Part shown: piece after piece, positions 1 through 8,657 of the stretch | Layout: every line of letters begins with the position of its first letter | Numbering within the stretch: the first letter of the stretch is position 1 | DNA from: Streptomyces sp. NBC_00335 | Lineage (GTDB): Bacteria > Actinomycetota > Actinomycetes > Streptomycetales > Streptomycetaceae | Direction of reading: 5' to 3' | Assembly: GCF_036127095.1 (NCBI RefSeq) | Contig: NZ_CP108006.1 | Location: 1,240,001-1,304,000, forward strand | DNA: 64,000 nt | Position numbers and translations under genes: made by a program | Notes under the pieces: model-generated | What the model was told of the DNA's origin: nothing | Seen by the model: only the letters and a program-made list of their open reading frames with translations | Database searches by the model: none

Positions 1-767
1 GTGCAGGGGAAATCGGCTTTGCCTTCCAGGAAGTCCAGGAAGAGCGGCGAGTGGTTGAGCCGCCAGCGCCGCCGGTTGCCGCCCGCGAAGGCCTTCTTGA
101 AGAGTTCGCGGGTCTGTTCGACGCCGAGGAAGTGCTCCTGGTCGGGGGCCTTCTCGTAGGCGTAGGCCGGCGAGATCATCATCTCGTCCACCTGGAGATC
201 GTCATTGAGGTAGTTCAGGACCTCGATGATGGTCTGCGGGGTGTCCGTGTTGAAGAAGGTGGAGTTGGTCGTCACCCGGAATCCGCGCTTCTTCGCCTCC
301 TTGATGGCCTCGACCGCCTCGTCGAAGACGCCCTCCTTCGCCACCGACTCGTCGTGACGCTCGCGCAGACCGTCGATGTGCACGGCGAAGGCGAAGTACG
401 GGGAGGGCGTGAACTTCTCGATCTTCTTGCGGAGCAGCATCGCGTTGGTGCAGAGGAAGACGTACTTCCGCTTCGCCACCAACTGGCGCACGATCTCGTC
501 GATCTGCGGGTGCATCAAGGGCTCGCCGCCCGCGATGGACACCATCGGCGCGCCCGATTCCAGCACGGCGCCCACCGCCTGGGCGACGGGCATGCGCTGC
601 TTGAGCACCCCGGCCGGGTGCTGGATCTTCCCGCACCCCTCGCAGGCCAGGTTGCAGGCGTAGAGCGGTTCCAGCTCGACGATCAGCGGGAACTTCTCGC
701 GCTTGCGGAGCTTCTGTTCGAGCAGGTACGTCCCGACCCTGATCGTCTGTCGCAGTGGCATGGCCAT
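1..767 (-). CDS. hpnH: Adenosyl-hopene transferase HpnH, radical SAM (3' end cut by window edge)
   Basis: Radical SAM enzyme that adds a 5'-deoxyadenosyl group to diploptene (hopene), the first step of the C35 hopanoid side chain. The visible 255 residues carry the cluster motif CNLACEGC (CxxxCxxC, about residues 38-45) that binds the 4Fe-4S centre, then the SAM-binding GGEPL motif. A SPASM-like tail would lie outside the window. The ATG at 767 is chosen because GGAGG stands at a good distance. A second ATG two codons later (761) is possible. The gene follows hpnG by 5 nt and is the last visible gene of the hopanoid operon. The family usually has about 330-340 residues, so roughly a quarter is missing. 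Confidence 0.93.
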   Translation of the reverse strand, partial: MAMPLRQTIRVGTYLLEQKLRKREKFPLIVELEPLYACNLACEGCGKIQHPAGVLKQRMPVAQAVGAVLESGAPMVSIAGGEPLMHPQIDEIVRQLVAKRKYVFLCTNAMLLRKKIEKFTPSPYFAFAVHIDGLRERHDESVAKEGVFDEAVEAIKEAKKRGFRVTTNSTFFNTDTPQTIIEVLNYLNDDLQVDEMMISPAYAYEKAPDQEHFLGVEQTRELFKKAFAGGNRRRWRLNHSPLFLDFLEGKADFPC

Positions 768-772
768 CTGGC

Positions 773-1456
773 TCACCTCCGGGGGAGCAGCAAAGAACGG
801 TGCCATTCATAAAACGCGGGCAGTACGGCACGCAGTACGCGAAAGGCCGATATTCCCCCGCGAACAGTGCCGATGCGGACGAGCTCATGCTCCGGAGCGT
901 CCACGATCACCCGGACGGCCGCAACCGGACGGTCCGCGCCGCCCTGGGCGCTCCCGCCCCGGGTCGCGGTCCAGAGGGTGGCGGCCGATTCCATGTCGAC
1001 CCCGATGGCGCCGCCGGCGCGCAGCTGGGCGCGCTCCTGGCCCCGGACGACGTGGTCGGATCCGGTCAGTGCACCGAGGTGTACGGTCCGGCCGGGTACG
1101 GCCCGGGCCAGCGCCTCGGCGAGCAGGGCGGTACCGGCGCAGGCGACCGTGCCGCGCGGGTCCCGGGTCTCCTCGGCGACGATGAGGTCGCCGGGGCTCA
1201 TGCCGGGCAGCAGCCCGGCGCAGAATCCGGTGGCGAGCACGGCGGCGCCGCGCAGCTCCGGCTCGGCGAGCTTGCTGCCGACGGCGCGCTCCGCCGCGCG
1301 CGGGCCCATGCCGGTGCGCAGGACCTCGTACCGCTCGGGCGCTCCCCGCTCGCGGCTGCCGCGGTACGAGGTGCTGCGCAGGGCGGTCCGCTCGATGCGC
1401 AGGGCGCAGGCGATCAGCAGCGGCGGCGGGGCGGCCGTGGCGGGGCCGCCGGTCAT
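773..1456 (-). CDS. hpnG: HpnG-like hopanoid nucleosidase/phosphorylase
   Basis: A 227-residue protein of the purine/MTA nucleoside phosphorylase-like fold. In hopanoid clusters, HpnG removes adenine from adenosylhopane to give (phospho)ribosylhopane. Visible hallmarks are the substrate-binding GVDMESAA segment (about residues 150-157) and a glycine-rich N-terminal half with ATGFCAGL. The ATG overlaps the TGA of shc (ATGA), so translation is coupled, and hpnH follows by 5 nt. The family is short and variable and the catalytic Asp is not obvious to me. The call rests on fold motifs plus position between shc and hpnH. Confidence 0.85.
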   Translation of the reverse strand: MTGGPATAAPPPLLIACALRIERTALRSTSYRGSRERGAPERYEVLRTGMGPRAAERAVGSKLAEPELRGAAVLATGFCAGLLPGMSPGDLIVAEETRDPRGTVACAGTALLAEALARAVPGRTVHLGALTGSDHVVRGQERAQLRAGGAIGVDMESAATLWTATRGGSAQGGADRPVAAVRVIVDAPEHELVRIGTVRGGISAFRVLRAVLPAFYEWHRSLLLPRR

Positions 1457-3537
1457 CACAGCTCCCCGGGGGACGGGGCGGCGTGCGGGAGGCCGGTCGG
1501 ATCCGCGTACCGCCCGCCGGGGCCGAACGGTTCTCCGTACAGGTAGCGGCCGAGCGCGGTGAGCGGGAAGACCTGGCGGTACAGGTGGTAGTTGATGGAG
1601 AAGTCCCAGGGGAAGCCGGTGCCGGTGAAGTACGGCTCGTCCCAGGTGCCGTCGGCGCGCTGGGTGGAGACGAGGTAGCCGATCCCCCGCTCCACGGACG
1701 GCGCGTCGCGCTCCCCGGCCGACAGCAGGGCCATCAGCGCCCATGCCGTCTGCGAGGCGGTCGAGGCGCCCTTCCCCGCCCAGGACGGGTCCTGGTAGGA
1801 GCGCTGGTCCTCTCCCCACCCTCCGTCCTCGTTCTGTACGGACTCCAGCCAGTGCACGGCCCGCCGGATCGCGGGGTGCGAGGGGGCGAAGCCGGCCGCG
1901 GTCAGGGCCGGGACCACCGAGCCGGTGCCGTAGACGTAGTTGGTGCCCCAGCGGCCGAACCAGCCGCCGTTGGGGTCCTGTTCGGCGAGGAGCCAGGCGA
2001 TGCCGCGCCGGGTGCGGGCGTCGCCCGCCCGGCCCTCGACGGCGAGCATCTCCACCACGTGGGCGGTGACGTCGGCCGAGGGCGGGTCGATGACCTCGCC
2101 GAAATCGCAGAAGGGCAGCTTGTTGGGGTAGGGGCTGGTGTTGTCGGCGTCGAAGGCACCCCAGGCGCCGTTCTTCGACTGCATGCCGAGGTTCCAGGAC
2201 ACTCCCCGGGCGATGGCGCCCTCCACGCGTGCCGGGTCGGGATGCTTGACGCGACGCAGGGCGAGGACGACCTCGGCGGTGTCGTCGATGTCGGGGTAGT
2301 TGTCGTTGTGGAACTCGAACGCCCAGCCGCCCGGGGCCAGTCCGGGTCGGCGCACGGCCCAGTCCCCGGTGCGCACGATCTCCTCGCCGAGCATCCAGTC
2401 GGCGGCCTTGACCAGGGCGGGGTGGTCGGGACGCAGTCCCGCGTCGGCCAGCGCGATGGCCGCCAGGCAGGTGTCCCAGACCGGGGACTGGCAGGCCTCG
2501 ATCATGCGGGCGCCGTCCGCGCGCCACACCGTGAACCGGTCGAGGGACTCCAGTCCGGCCCGCATCACCGGGTGTCCGAGGTCGTAGCCGAGCAGGTGCA
2601 GGGCGATGACGGAGTACACGGCGGGCGGCTGGATGCCGCCCCAGCAGCCGTCGTTCTCCTGCCGCTCCACGATCCAGCGGCCCGCGCTCGCCATGGCGGC
2701 GGCGCGCAGCCGGCGCGGGGCGAACCGGCGGTAAACGTGCAGGGCCCTGTCCATCCGCTGGAAGGCGCCGTCCCAACTGGCAAGCGGTGCGAGCTTCTTG
2801 ACGGGGTAGGGGGTCCGCGCGTCGGTGTGCAGCTCGTCCAGGGCGAAGGGGGCCGGGCGGACCGGGCGCAGCGCGGAGACCACGGTCAGCGGGACGATCG
2901 TCTGCCGGGCCCAGCAGCCGAAGTCGTAGATGTTCAGGGGCACCCAGGGCGGCAGGAACAGCAGTTCGGGCGGGAGTTCGGGCAGGTGGTCCCAGCTCCA
3001 CCAGCCGAACAGCGCCAGCCAGATGCGGGTGAACACGCGGGCTCCCGCGATGCCCCCGTGGGCCCGGATCCAGGCCGAGGCGCGGGCCATGTGCGGGGCG
3101 CCCGGGTCGTCTCCGGCGAGGCGCAGGGCCACGTAGGCCTCGATGGTGGCGGAGAGGTCGCAGGGGCCGCCGTGGAAGGTGGCCCAGGTGCCGTCGCTTT
3201 GCTGCTCTCCGCGGATGAACAGGGCGGCGGCCCGCGTGGTGGCCTCGTCCCTGATGCCGAGGAACTGGCGCAGCAGCAGGTCCTCGGCGTCCATGGTGAC
3301 GTTGGTCTCCAGGTCGCCCTTCCACCAGCCGGCCTCGTCCTGCCGGTCGAGCAGGTCCCGGACCGCCCGTTCGGTGGCCTCGCGGACCCCGCGCAGCCCG
3401 GCGGGGCCGGGGTCGGGTCCGGTGCCCGGTCCGGTGTCCGGCCCCGCTCCGGGAACCGGGCCCGGCGGCCCGGTGGTCCCGGTGCCGTTCGGGTCGGCGC
3501 CGCAGGCATTGGCGCCGCCGTCGGTCGTCGCAGTCAT
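1456..3537 (-). CDS. shc: Squalene-hopene cyclase
   Basis: Monotopic membrane enzyme that cyclises squalene to hopene/hopanol. About 693 residues, the normal length for the family. The general-acid motif DIDDTA (DXDDTA) is intact in the C-terminal half, and several QW-type repeats are visible (for example QNEDGGWGE and QRADGTWDE near the C terminus, QENDGCWGG in the middle). The first 35 or so residues are Gly/Pro-rich and low in complexity. ATG 3537 is preferred because GGGGA lies just upstream. An in-frame ATG at 3573 would add 12 residues. It sits between the polyprenyl synthase and hpnG in the hopanoid operon and overlaps hpnG by 1-4 nt. Confidence 0.96.
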   Translation of the reverse strand: MTATTDGGANACGADPNGTGTTGPPGPVPGAGPDTGPGTGPDPGPAGLRGVREATERAVRDLLDRQDEAGWWKGDLETNVTMDAEDLLLRQFLGIRDEATTRAAALFIRGEQQSDGTWATFHGGPCDLSATIEAYVALRLAGDDPGAPHMARASAWIRAHGGIAGARVFTRIWLALFGWWSWDHLPELPPELLFLPPWVPLNIYDFGCWARQTIVPLTVVSALRPVRPAPFALDELHTDARTPYPVKKLAPLASWDGAFQRMDRALHVYRRFAPRRLRAAAMASAGRWIVERQENDGCWGGIQPPAVYSVIALHLLGYDLGHPVMRAGLESLDRFTVWRADGARMIEACQSPVWDTCLAAIALADAGLRPDHPALVKAADWMLGEEIVRTGDWAVRRPGLAPGGWAFEFHNDNYPDIDDTAEVVLALRRVKHPDPARVEGAIARGVSWNLGMQSKNGAWGAFDADNTSPYPNKLPFCDFGEVIDPPSADVTAHVVEMLAVEGRAGDARTRRGIAWLLAEQDPNGGWFGRWGTNYVYGTGSVVPALTAAGFAPSHPAIRRAVHWLESVQNEDGGWGEDQRSYQDPSWAGKGASTASQTAWALMALLSAGERDAPSVERGIGYLVSTQRADGTWDEPYFTGTGFPWDFSINYHLYRQVFPLTALGRYLYGEPFGPGGRYADPTGLPHAAPSPGEL

Positions 3538-3662
3538 GGCTTCCCCTTTGCGTGCAGTGTCCTCTGCTGTCATCCGCTGTACTGGGGGTTGCCGTCGACC
3601 GGTACTACTGGCAGGCAGTACCGGCCGGCGACTGGCGATTCATATGCGCGTACGGGTGGCGA

Positions 3663-4877
3663 TCACCTCTTGCGCACGACGACGAAGTCGGCGAGCGCCA
3701 CGAGCTGGTCGCGCACGCGCTGGTCCATGTCCACCTCGTCGAGGGCCTTGATGGCGATCTCGTACTGGCGGCGCGCCTCGTCGGCGGTCCACCGGCGGCC
3801 GCCGGCGGCCTCGATGAGCGCTGCGCGGGCCGCGAACTCCTCCTCGGAGAAGTTCTCGAAGTCGTTGCTCTTGGCGTCGGCGGCGAGCAGCTGGGTGAGT
3901 TCCTCACTGGCCGGTCCGCCGGCGGCGAGGGCGGCGACGACGGGCAGCGACTTCTTGCGCTGACGCAGGTCGCTCCAGGTCTGCTTGCCGGTGGACTCCG
4001 GGTCGCCCCAGATGCCGAGGAGGTCGTCGACGGCCTGGAAGGCGAGGCCGAGGTGGTAGCCGTACTCCTCCAGCTTGTCGGCCGTACGGTCGTCCGCGCC
4101 GCCGAGCACGGCGCCGATGGAGACCGCGCAGGCGAGCAGGGCGCCGGTCTTGTTGCCCTCCATCTCCAGGCACTCCTCGACGGTGACGCTCTCGCGGTGC
4201 TCGTAGGAGATGTCCTGGGCCTGGCCGTCGATGAGCTTGCGGCTCGCGGTGGTCAGGCGGCGGGCCGCGCGGCCGGCCTCGACCGTGCCGAGCTCCAGGA
4301 GCACCTCGTTGGCCAGGGCGAACAGCGCGTCGCCGACCAGGATGGCCAGGGCGGGTCCGTGGACCTTCCACACCGTGTCGCGGTGGCGGCGCTGCTCGTC
4401 GCCGTCCATCAGGTCGTCGTGCAGCAGCGAGAAGTTGTGGACGAGTTCGACCGCGACGGCGCCGGGGATGCCGACCTCGGCGGCGGCGCCGGCGGCCTCC
4501 GCCGAGAGCAGGGCGAGGGCGGGGCGGACGGCCTTTCCGCCGTCGCCGTCCGCCGGGTTGCCGTGGGCGTCGATCCAGCCGAAGTGGTAGGCGGCGACGG
4601 TGTCCATGGGCGCGGCGAGCCGGTCCACGGCGGCGCGGAGCACGGGCGTCGAGAGCGTACGGCCTCGTTCGAGGAGGGCGAGCGTGTCCGCCTTCTCCCC
4701 GCCGGCCGGGCCCGCACTGGCGTCCGTGTTCTCGACGGCCGGATTCCCCGGGTTCACTGGCTCTCCTCTGGTTCCTGTACGTACTGCGGTGCGTGGTGCT
4801 GCGGTGCCGGTCGTGCCGGTACCGGTGGTGGCGGTACCGGTGGTGGCGATGGCGCCGACGGTGCCGGTGGTGGTCAT
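3663..4877 (-). CDS. Polyprenyl (farnesyl-type) diphosphate synthase of the hopanoid operon
   Basis: Trans-isoprenyl diphosphate synthase that condenses IPP with allylic diphosphates. In this operon it most likely supplies farnesyl diphosphate for squalene. The first Asp-rich motif DDLMD lies in LLHDDLMDGD and the second in FQAVDDLLGIWGD. KxxRP is seen as GGKAVRP. The start is uncertain. ATG 4877 overlaps the hpnE stop (ATGA) and has AGGAGG, giving 404 residues with a Thr/Gly-rich repetitive head. GTG 4757 has GAGGAG and gives 364 residues, nearer the usual family length. Chain length of the product cannot be read from the sequence with certainty. A 125-nt gap separates it from shc. Confidence 0.9.
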   Translation of the reverse strand: MTTTGTVGAIATTGTATTGTGTTGTAAPRTAVRTGTRGEPVNPGNPAVENTDASAGPAGGEKADTLALLERGRTLSTPVLRAAVDRLAAPMDTVAAYHFGWIDAHGNPADGDGGKAVRPALALLSAEAAGAAAEVGIPGAVAVELVHNFSLLHDDLMDGDEQRRHRDTVWKVHGPALAILVGDALFALANEVLLELGTVEAGRAARRLTTASRKLIDGQAQDISYEHRESVTVEECLEMEGNKTGALLACAVSIGAVLGGADDRTADKLEEYGYHLGLAFQAVDDLLGIWGDPESTGKQTWSDLRQRKKSLPVVAALAAGGPASEELTQLLAADAKSNDFENFSEEEFAARAALIEAAGGRRWTADEARRQYEIAIKALDEVDMDQRVRDQLVALADFVVVRKR

Positions 4878-6247
4878 ACCGCCTCCTGCAAGGGGTGTTC
4901 GCGGTGGCGGCCCAGCGGGACGAGCGCGGCGTGGGCCGCGCTCAGTCCGCTGCGGACGGCGCTCTCCATGGTCGCGGGCCAACCCGTCGCGGTCCACGCA
5001 CCGGCGAGGAAGAGCCCCGGCGTGTCGGTCCGGGTTCCGGGCCGCAGCCGGCCGACGCCGGGGGTGGGGGCGAAGGTCGCCGTGCGCTCCCGGGTGACGA
5101 AGAAGTCGCGCACCTTGGCTCCGCGCGCGGCGGGCAGCAGCCGTTCCAGCTCGGGCAGGTACTTGGCGCGCAGGACCGAGACGGGCTCGTCGATGTCCTC
5201 GTGCGCGACGGACTGGGACAGCGCCAGGTACTGGCCGCCGTCGGGGAGTCCGGAGGAGTCGGTGCGGTCGAAGACCCACTGGACCGGCGAGCCGAGCGCC
5301 GCGAAGAAGGGCTGCTTGAGCACCTTGCGGTCGTACACGACGTGCACGTTGAGGATCGGCGCGGTGCCGATGTCGAGCAGCTTGTCGGGGTCGGCGAGCG
5401 CTCCGGCGGGCAGCAGTCCGTGCGCCTCGCGCTGCGGGACGGCGAGGACGACGGTGCCCGCGTCGAACGAGTCGCCCTCGGTGGCCACCCGCCAACCGCC
5501 CTCCTCGGTACGGGAGATGTCCGTGACCCGGGTGCGCAGTTCGGTGCGCACCCCGGCGGCGTCCAGGGCCTTGCGGGCGAGGGTGTCGTGCAGGTCGCCG
5601 AGCGGTACGCGGGCCCAGCCGATGTCGGCCGCGCCGTTCTCGGAGAGCAGGCCGGTCTTGAAGACCATGGCGGCCAGCCCCAGCGAGGACTGCGCGGCGG
5701 TGGCGTTGAGCGTGGCGATGCCGACGAGGTCCCACAGCGCCTCGATGGTGCGCGGGGACTGGCCGTACCGGCCGAGCCAGGTCGCGAAGTCGACGCCGTC
5801 GAGCGCCGGGTCGGCGGGGTCGAGGCGGCGCAGCGCGAGGGCGGCGCGCCCGACGGAGGCCCGCTCGGCGAGCGAGAGGTGCGGGTAGCGGGCCAGCGAG
5901 CCGGCCAGGTGCAGCGGTACGGGCAAGGCGCTGCGCCGCAGCCGGCCGAGCCGGGGGCCGCCGGGGTGGGCGACGTCGAGCACGGGCACGTCGAGCCGGT
6001 CCTGCAGGGGCGCCAGGTCCGTGCCTTCGACGCGGTCGAGGAACCACCGGTAGGCGGTGCAGCAGCGCAGGTAGACGTGCTGGCCGTTGTCGACGGTCAG
6101 TTCGCCGCGCTTGAAGGAGAACGCCAGGCCGCCGAGGCGGGGCCGGCCCTCCAGCAGGGTCACCCGCAGGCCCGCGTCGGCGAGTTCCAGCGCGGCGGTG
6201 ACGCCGGCGAGCCCGCCGCCGACGACCACGGCGTCGTGCGCGGTCAT
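4874..6247 (-). CDS. hpnE: Hydroxysqualene dehydroxylase HpnE (FAD amine-oxidase fold)
   Basis: FAD-dependent enzyme of the phytoene-desaturase/amine-oxidase superfamily that reduces hydroxysqualene to squalene, the third step of the HpnCDE route. 457 residues. The dinucleotide-binding motif VVGGGLAGVTAALELADAG begins at about residue 7, and the C-terminal FAD-contact GLFLAGAWTATGWPATMESA is typical of HpnE. ATG 6247 is preceded by GAGGAGG. Its TGA overlaps the ATG of the polyprenyl synthase. An 88-nt gap separates it from hpnD. Without the hpnC/hpnD context it could be called simply a phytoene-desaturase-like oxidoreductase. Confidence 0.92.
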   Translation of the reverse strand: MTAHDAVVVGGGLAGVTAALELADAGLRVTLLEGRPRLGGLAFSFKRGELTVDNGQHVYLRCCTAYRWFLDRVEGTDLAPLQDRLDVPVLDVAHPGGPRLGRLRRSALPVPLHLAGSLARYPHLSLAERASVGRAALALRRLDPADPALDGVDFATWLGRYGQSPRTIEALWDLVGIATLNATAAQSSLGLAAMVFKTGLLSENGAADIGWARVPLGDLHDTLARKALDAAGVRTELRTRVTDISRTEEGGWRVATEGDSFDAGTVVLAVPQREAHGLLPAGALADPDKLLDIGTAPILNVHVVYDRKVLKQPFFAALGSPVQWVFDRTDSSGLPDGGQYLALSQSVAHEDIDEPVSVLRAKYLPELERLLPAARGAKVRDFFVTRERTATFAPTPGVGRLRPGTRTDTPGLFLAGAWTATGWPATMESAVRSGLSAAHAALVPLGRHREHPLQEAV

Positions 6248-6335
6248 GCGTCCTCCTCTGTCGCTCCCACAGACGCCGCCGGGCGCTGCGGGGTTGCTCC
6301 CGTCCGCCCCTGCGGGGCTCGCCGGCCCGACGCCA

Positions 6336-7334
6336 TCAGAGCCGCCTCCTGGTGCTCTGGCGCGCGATGGTCCGCGCGTCCAGGCCGGAGAGGCCGCGGA
6401 CGGCCACGTACGCCTTCTCGTGCGGCGGCAGCGAGACCCGGCCGCGGAGCACCGCCTCCGGCTCGCGCTCGATGCGGTCGAGGAGTCGCCGGTAGATGCC
6501 GGCCATGGCCGCGACGCAGGCGCCGCTGCGCCGGTCGAGCAGGGGCAGCAGCCGGTAGCCCTCCACGAACAGGGCGCGGGCGCGCCGCACTTCGTGGTGG
6601 ACGAGCCCGGCGAAGTCGGAGCCGCGGGGCATCCGCTCGCTGCGGAAACCGTCGGAGCAGCCGAACTTGGCGAGGTCCTCGGCGGGCAGGTAGGTCCGGC
6701 CGTTGTCCGCGTCCTCGCGAACGTCCCGCAGGATGTTGGTGAGTTGCAGGGCGAGACCGAGGGTGTCGGCGTACTCGCCGGCCCGTGCCGCGTCGTGCGC
6801 GCCGGACCCGGCAGATCCGTTGGAGGTTGCGGTGCCGAACACGCCGAGCGAGAGCCGGCCGATGGCCCCGGCCACGCAGCGGCAGTAGACCTTGAGATCG
6901 TCCCAGGTCTCGTACGTCTCGCCGCGGACGTCCATGAGGACGCCGTCGATGAGTTCGTCGAGCCCTTCGAGCGGGATCGGGAAGCGGCGCGAGGCGTGCG
7001 CGAGGGCGACCGCGACCGGGTCGGTGTCGTCCTCGTCGATCTCCTCGGCGCGGATCCGTCCGAGCAGGGTGCGGGTCTCTTCCAGCCGGGTCAGTTTGAC
7101 CTCGTGCGGCAGCGTGCCGTCACCGATGTCGTCGACCCGCCGGGAGAAGGCGTACAGCGCGGACATCGCCTGGCGCTTGTCCGCGGGCAGCAGCCGGATG
7201 CCGTAGGCGAAGTTGCGCGCCTGCGAGCCGGTCACGGCCTCGCAGTAGCTGTAGGCAGCGGAAATCGGTGCGGACATCGCTGTCGGCGCGCCCGGTGCGG
7301 ACGCGTGTGTGGGGCCCTCCACGGTCGGGCTCAC
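6336..7334 (-). CDS. hpnD: Presqualene diphosphate synthase HpnD
   Basis: Squalene/phytoene-synthase family enzyme that joins two farnesyl diphosphates into presqualene diphosphate. 332 residues. The two Asp-rich motifs that bind Mg-diphosphate are present: RRVDDIGDG (about residues 65-73) and the NILRDVREDADNGR segment. YSYCEAVTG at the N terminus is typical of HpnD. The GTG start at 7334 overlaps the TGA of hpnC (GTGA) with AAAGGGG just before it. An internal ATG at 7277 is an alternative. hpnD and hpnC are paralogues, so which one makes presqualene diphosphate is assigned from motif style and operon order. Confidence 0.92.
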   Translation of the reverse strand: MSPTVEGPTHASAPGAPTAMSAPISAAYSYCEAVTGSQARNFAYGIRLLPADKRQAMSALYAFSRRVDDIGDGTLPHEVKLTRLEETRTLLGRIRAEEIDEDDTDPVAVALAHASRRFPIPLEGLDELIDGVLMDVRGETYETWDDLKVYCRCVAGAIGRLSLGVFGTATSNGSAGSGAHDAARAGEYADTLGLALQLTNILRDVREDADNGRTYLPAEDLAKFGCSDGFRSERMPRGSDFAGLVHHEVRRARALFVEGYRLLPLLDRRSGACVAAMAGIYRRLLDRIEREPEAVLRGRVSLPPHEKAYVAVRGLSGLDARTIARQSTRRRL

Positions 7335-8290
7335 CCCTTTCTCGGCGCTGTGCGCAGGACGGCGGCCACCTCGCGGAGCAGGCCGCTCTTGGTGGCCTTG
7401 GGCGGGCCGGGAAGGACGTCGAAGCCGGCGGCGGTGACGGCTCGCAGGGCGGCGCGTCCTCCTCCCACGAAGCCCGCGAGCAGCAGCCGGAGCCTTCCGT
7501 GGACGCTGCCCACGAGCGGCATGCCTTCGTCGAGGAGTTCCCGTGCCCGTTCGGTTTCGAAGGCGACGAGGGCGCGTACGGACGCGCCCGCGGACGGGGC
7601 CTTCAGGTCGGTCTCGGTGACGTGGAAGCGGCGCATGTCCTCGCCCGGGAGGTAGATCCGGTCCCGGGCGAGGTCCTCGGCGACGTCCTGGAGGTGTTCG
7701 GCGATCTGCAGGGCGGTGCAGACGGCGTCGGAGCGGCGGATCCGCTCGGGGGTTCTGGTGCCGGTGAGGTCGAGCACGAGGCGGCCCACCGGGTTGGCGG
7801 AGAGCTCGCAGTAGCCGAGGAGGTCGCCGTACGTCTCGTAGCGCGCGACCCGCTGGTCCTGGCGGTTGGCCTCGATGAGCCCGAGAAACGATTCGGGGGT
7901 GAGCCCGTGGGCGCGCACGACGGGCTGCAGGGCCAGCATCAGCGGATGGCGCGGAGGCCCGTCGGTGCCGCCGAAGACCCGCCCGAGGTCTGCTTCGAGG
8001 GCGTCGAGCATGGCGGACCGGTCGTCCGTGGCGGCGGGGTCGAGACCGAGCAGCACGGCGTCGTGGCCGCCCGGGGCGAGGTCGCCGTCGCCGATGTCGT
8101 CGACCAGGCGGGCATACCCGTAGACCGCCATCAGGCCCTCGCGCCAGGCGCGGGGCAGGAAGGCGGGGGCGACGGGGAAGTTCTCGGAGCGCGCCTTGCC
8201 GAGGGTGGCGGCGCCCGGGTGGGCGGGGAAGGAGCCGGAGGCGTCGGGCAGCTCGTGCGGCCGGGGGCTGGTGCCGTTCCCCGGGGTCAC
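7331..8290 (-). CDS. hpnC: Hydroxysqualene synthase HpnC
   Basis: Squalene/phytoene-synthase family, 319 residues. HpnC turns presqualene diphosphate into hydroxysqualene for HpnE. Visible signatures are SENFPVA near residue 37 (typical of HpnC), the first Asp-rich motif ARLVDDIGDG, and the second QIAEHLQDVAEDLARDR. It is the first gene of the hopanoid operon. The only in-frame start I can find is GTG 8290, since an in-frame stop lies about 60 nt upstream with no ATG, GTG or TTG between. No clear ribosome-binding site precedes this GTG, so initiation may be weak or leaderless-like. Confidence 0.92.
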   Translation of the reverse strand: MTPGNGTSPRPHELPDASGSFPAHPGAATLGKARSENFPVAPAFLPRAWREGLMAVYGYARLVDDIGDGDLAPGGHDAVLLGLDPAATDDRSAMLDALEADLGRVFGGTDGPPRHPLMLALQPVVRAHGLTPESFLGLIEANRQDQRVARYETYGDLLGYCELSANPVGRLVLDLTGTRTPERIRRSDAVCTALQIAEHLQDVAEDLARDRIYLPGEDMRRFHVTETDLKAPSAGASVRALVAFETERARELLDEGMPLVGSVHGRLRLLLAGFVGGGRAALRAVTAAGFDVLPGPPKATKSGLLREVAAVLRTAPRKG

Positions 8291-8608
8291 CGCCCGCCGC
8301 CCGCGGCGGGAACGGCCGTCGTGCCTGGGGGCCGGAGAATTCCCGTAGCCATTGCCGTCACATCTCCCGTTCTACACTGCCAACCCAATACATCCTATTT
8401 CGGACACGCCGCCGGGTTTTCCCCTGGACGTCCTGGGCTATTCACCTAGGGGGGAATCGCCCCCTCTTGCCCGCGATTGAGGCCCGGCCCAGCTTACGCT
8501 GTACAACGCCGCCGGGGCTCGACGGGTATTCGGTCCACCGCACGATGTCGCCCGCACGCCACCACGCGAAATGCGATCCTCCGGATGCGCCCGCCGGCCG
8601 CACGGCAT
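8291..8608. promoter_or_regulatory. Intergenic region upstream of the hopanoid operon
   Basis: About 320 bp with no convincing gene. It lies between the terminator of the ABC-export operon and hpnC, so the hopanoid promoter should be here. The stretch 8370-8440 is clearly less GC-rich than its surroundings and, on the minus strand, contains TTGGCA and AATAGGAT-like elements. No single -35/-10 pair stands out with good spacing, so I name no sigma factor. An out-of-frame ATG on the minus strand lies about 60 nt before the hpnC GTG. I regard it as incidental. Confidence 0.45.
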
Positions 8609-8643
8609 GCGACGGCCCCCGCCGCCGGACGCGGTGGGGGCCG
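8609..8643 (-). terminator. GC-rich hairpin terminator of the export operon
   Basis: The arms GACGGCCCCC (8609-8618) and GGGGGCCGTC (8634-8643) pair perfectly over 10 bp, and the loop can extend the stem with CCGC/GCGG (8620-8623/8629-8632). It lies 15 nt downstream of the stop codon of the ABC ATPase gene. There is no U-run, as is common in Streptomyces. Confidence 0.7.
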
Positions 8644-8657
8644 TCGGTGGAAATCCG

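Noticed and set aside
773..3325. 850-codon frame covering shc and hpnG on the minus strand
   Set aside because: Most of it is an alternate frame of shc. Only the C-terminal part is the true hpnG protein.
4780..4870. Separate small gene or repeat element
   Set aside because: The low-complexity DNA is in frame with the polyprenyl synthase and has its ribosome-binding site on the hpnE side, so it is best seen as a possible N-terminal extension.
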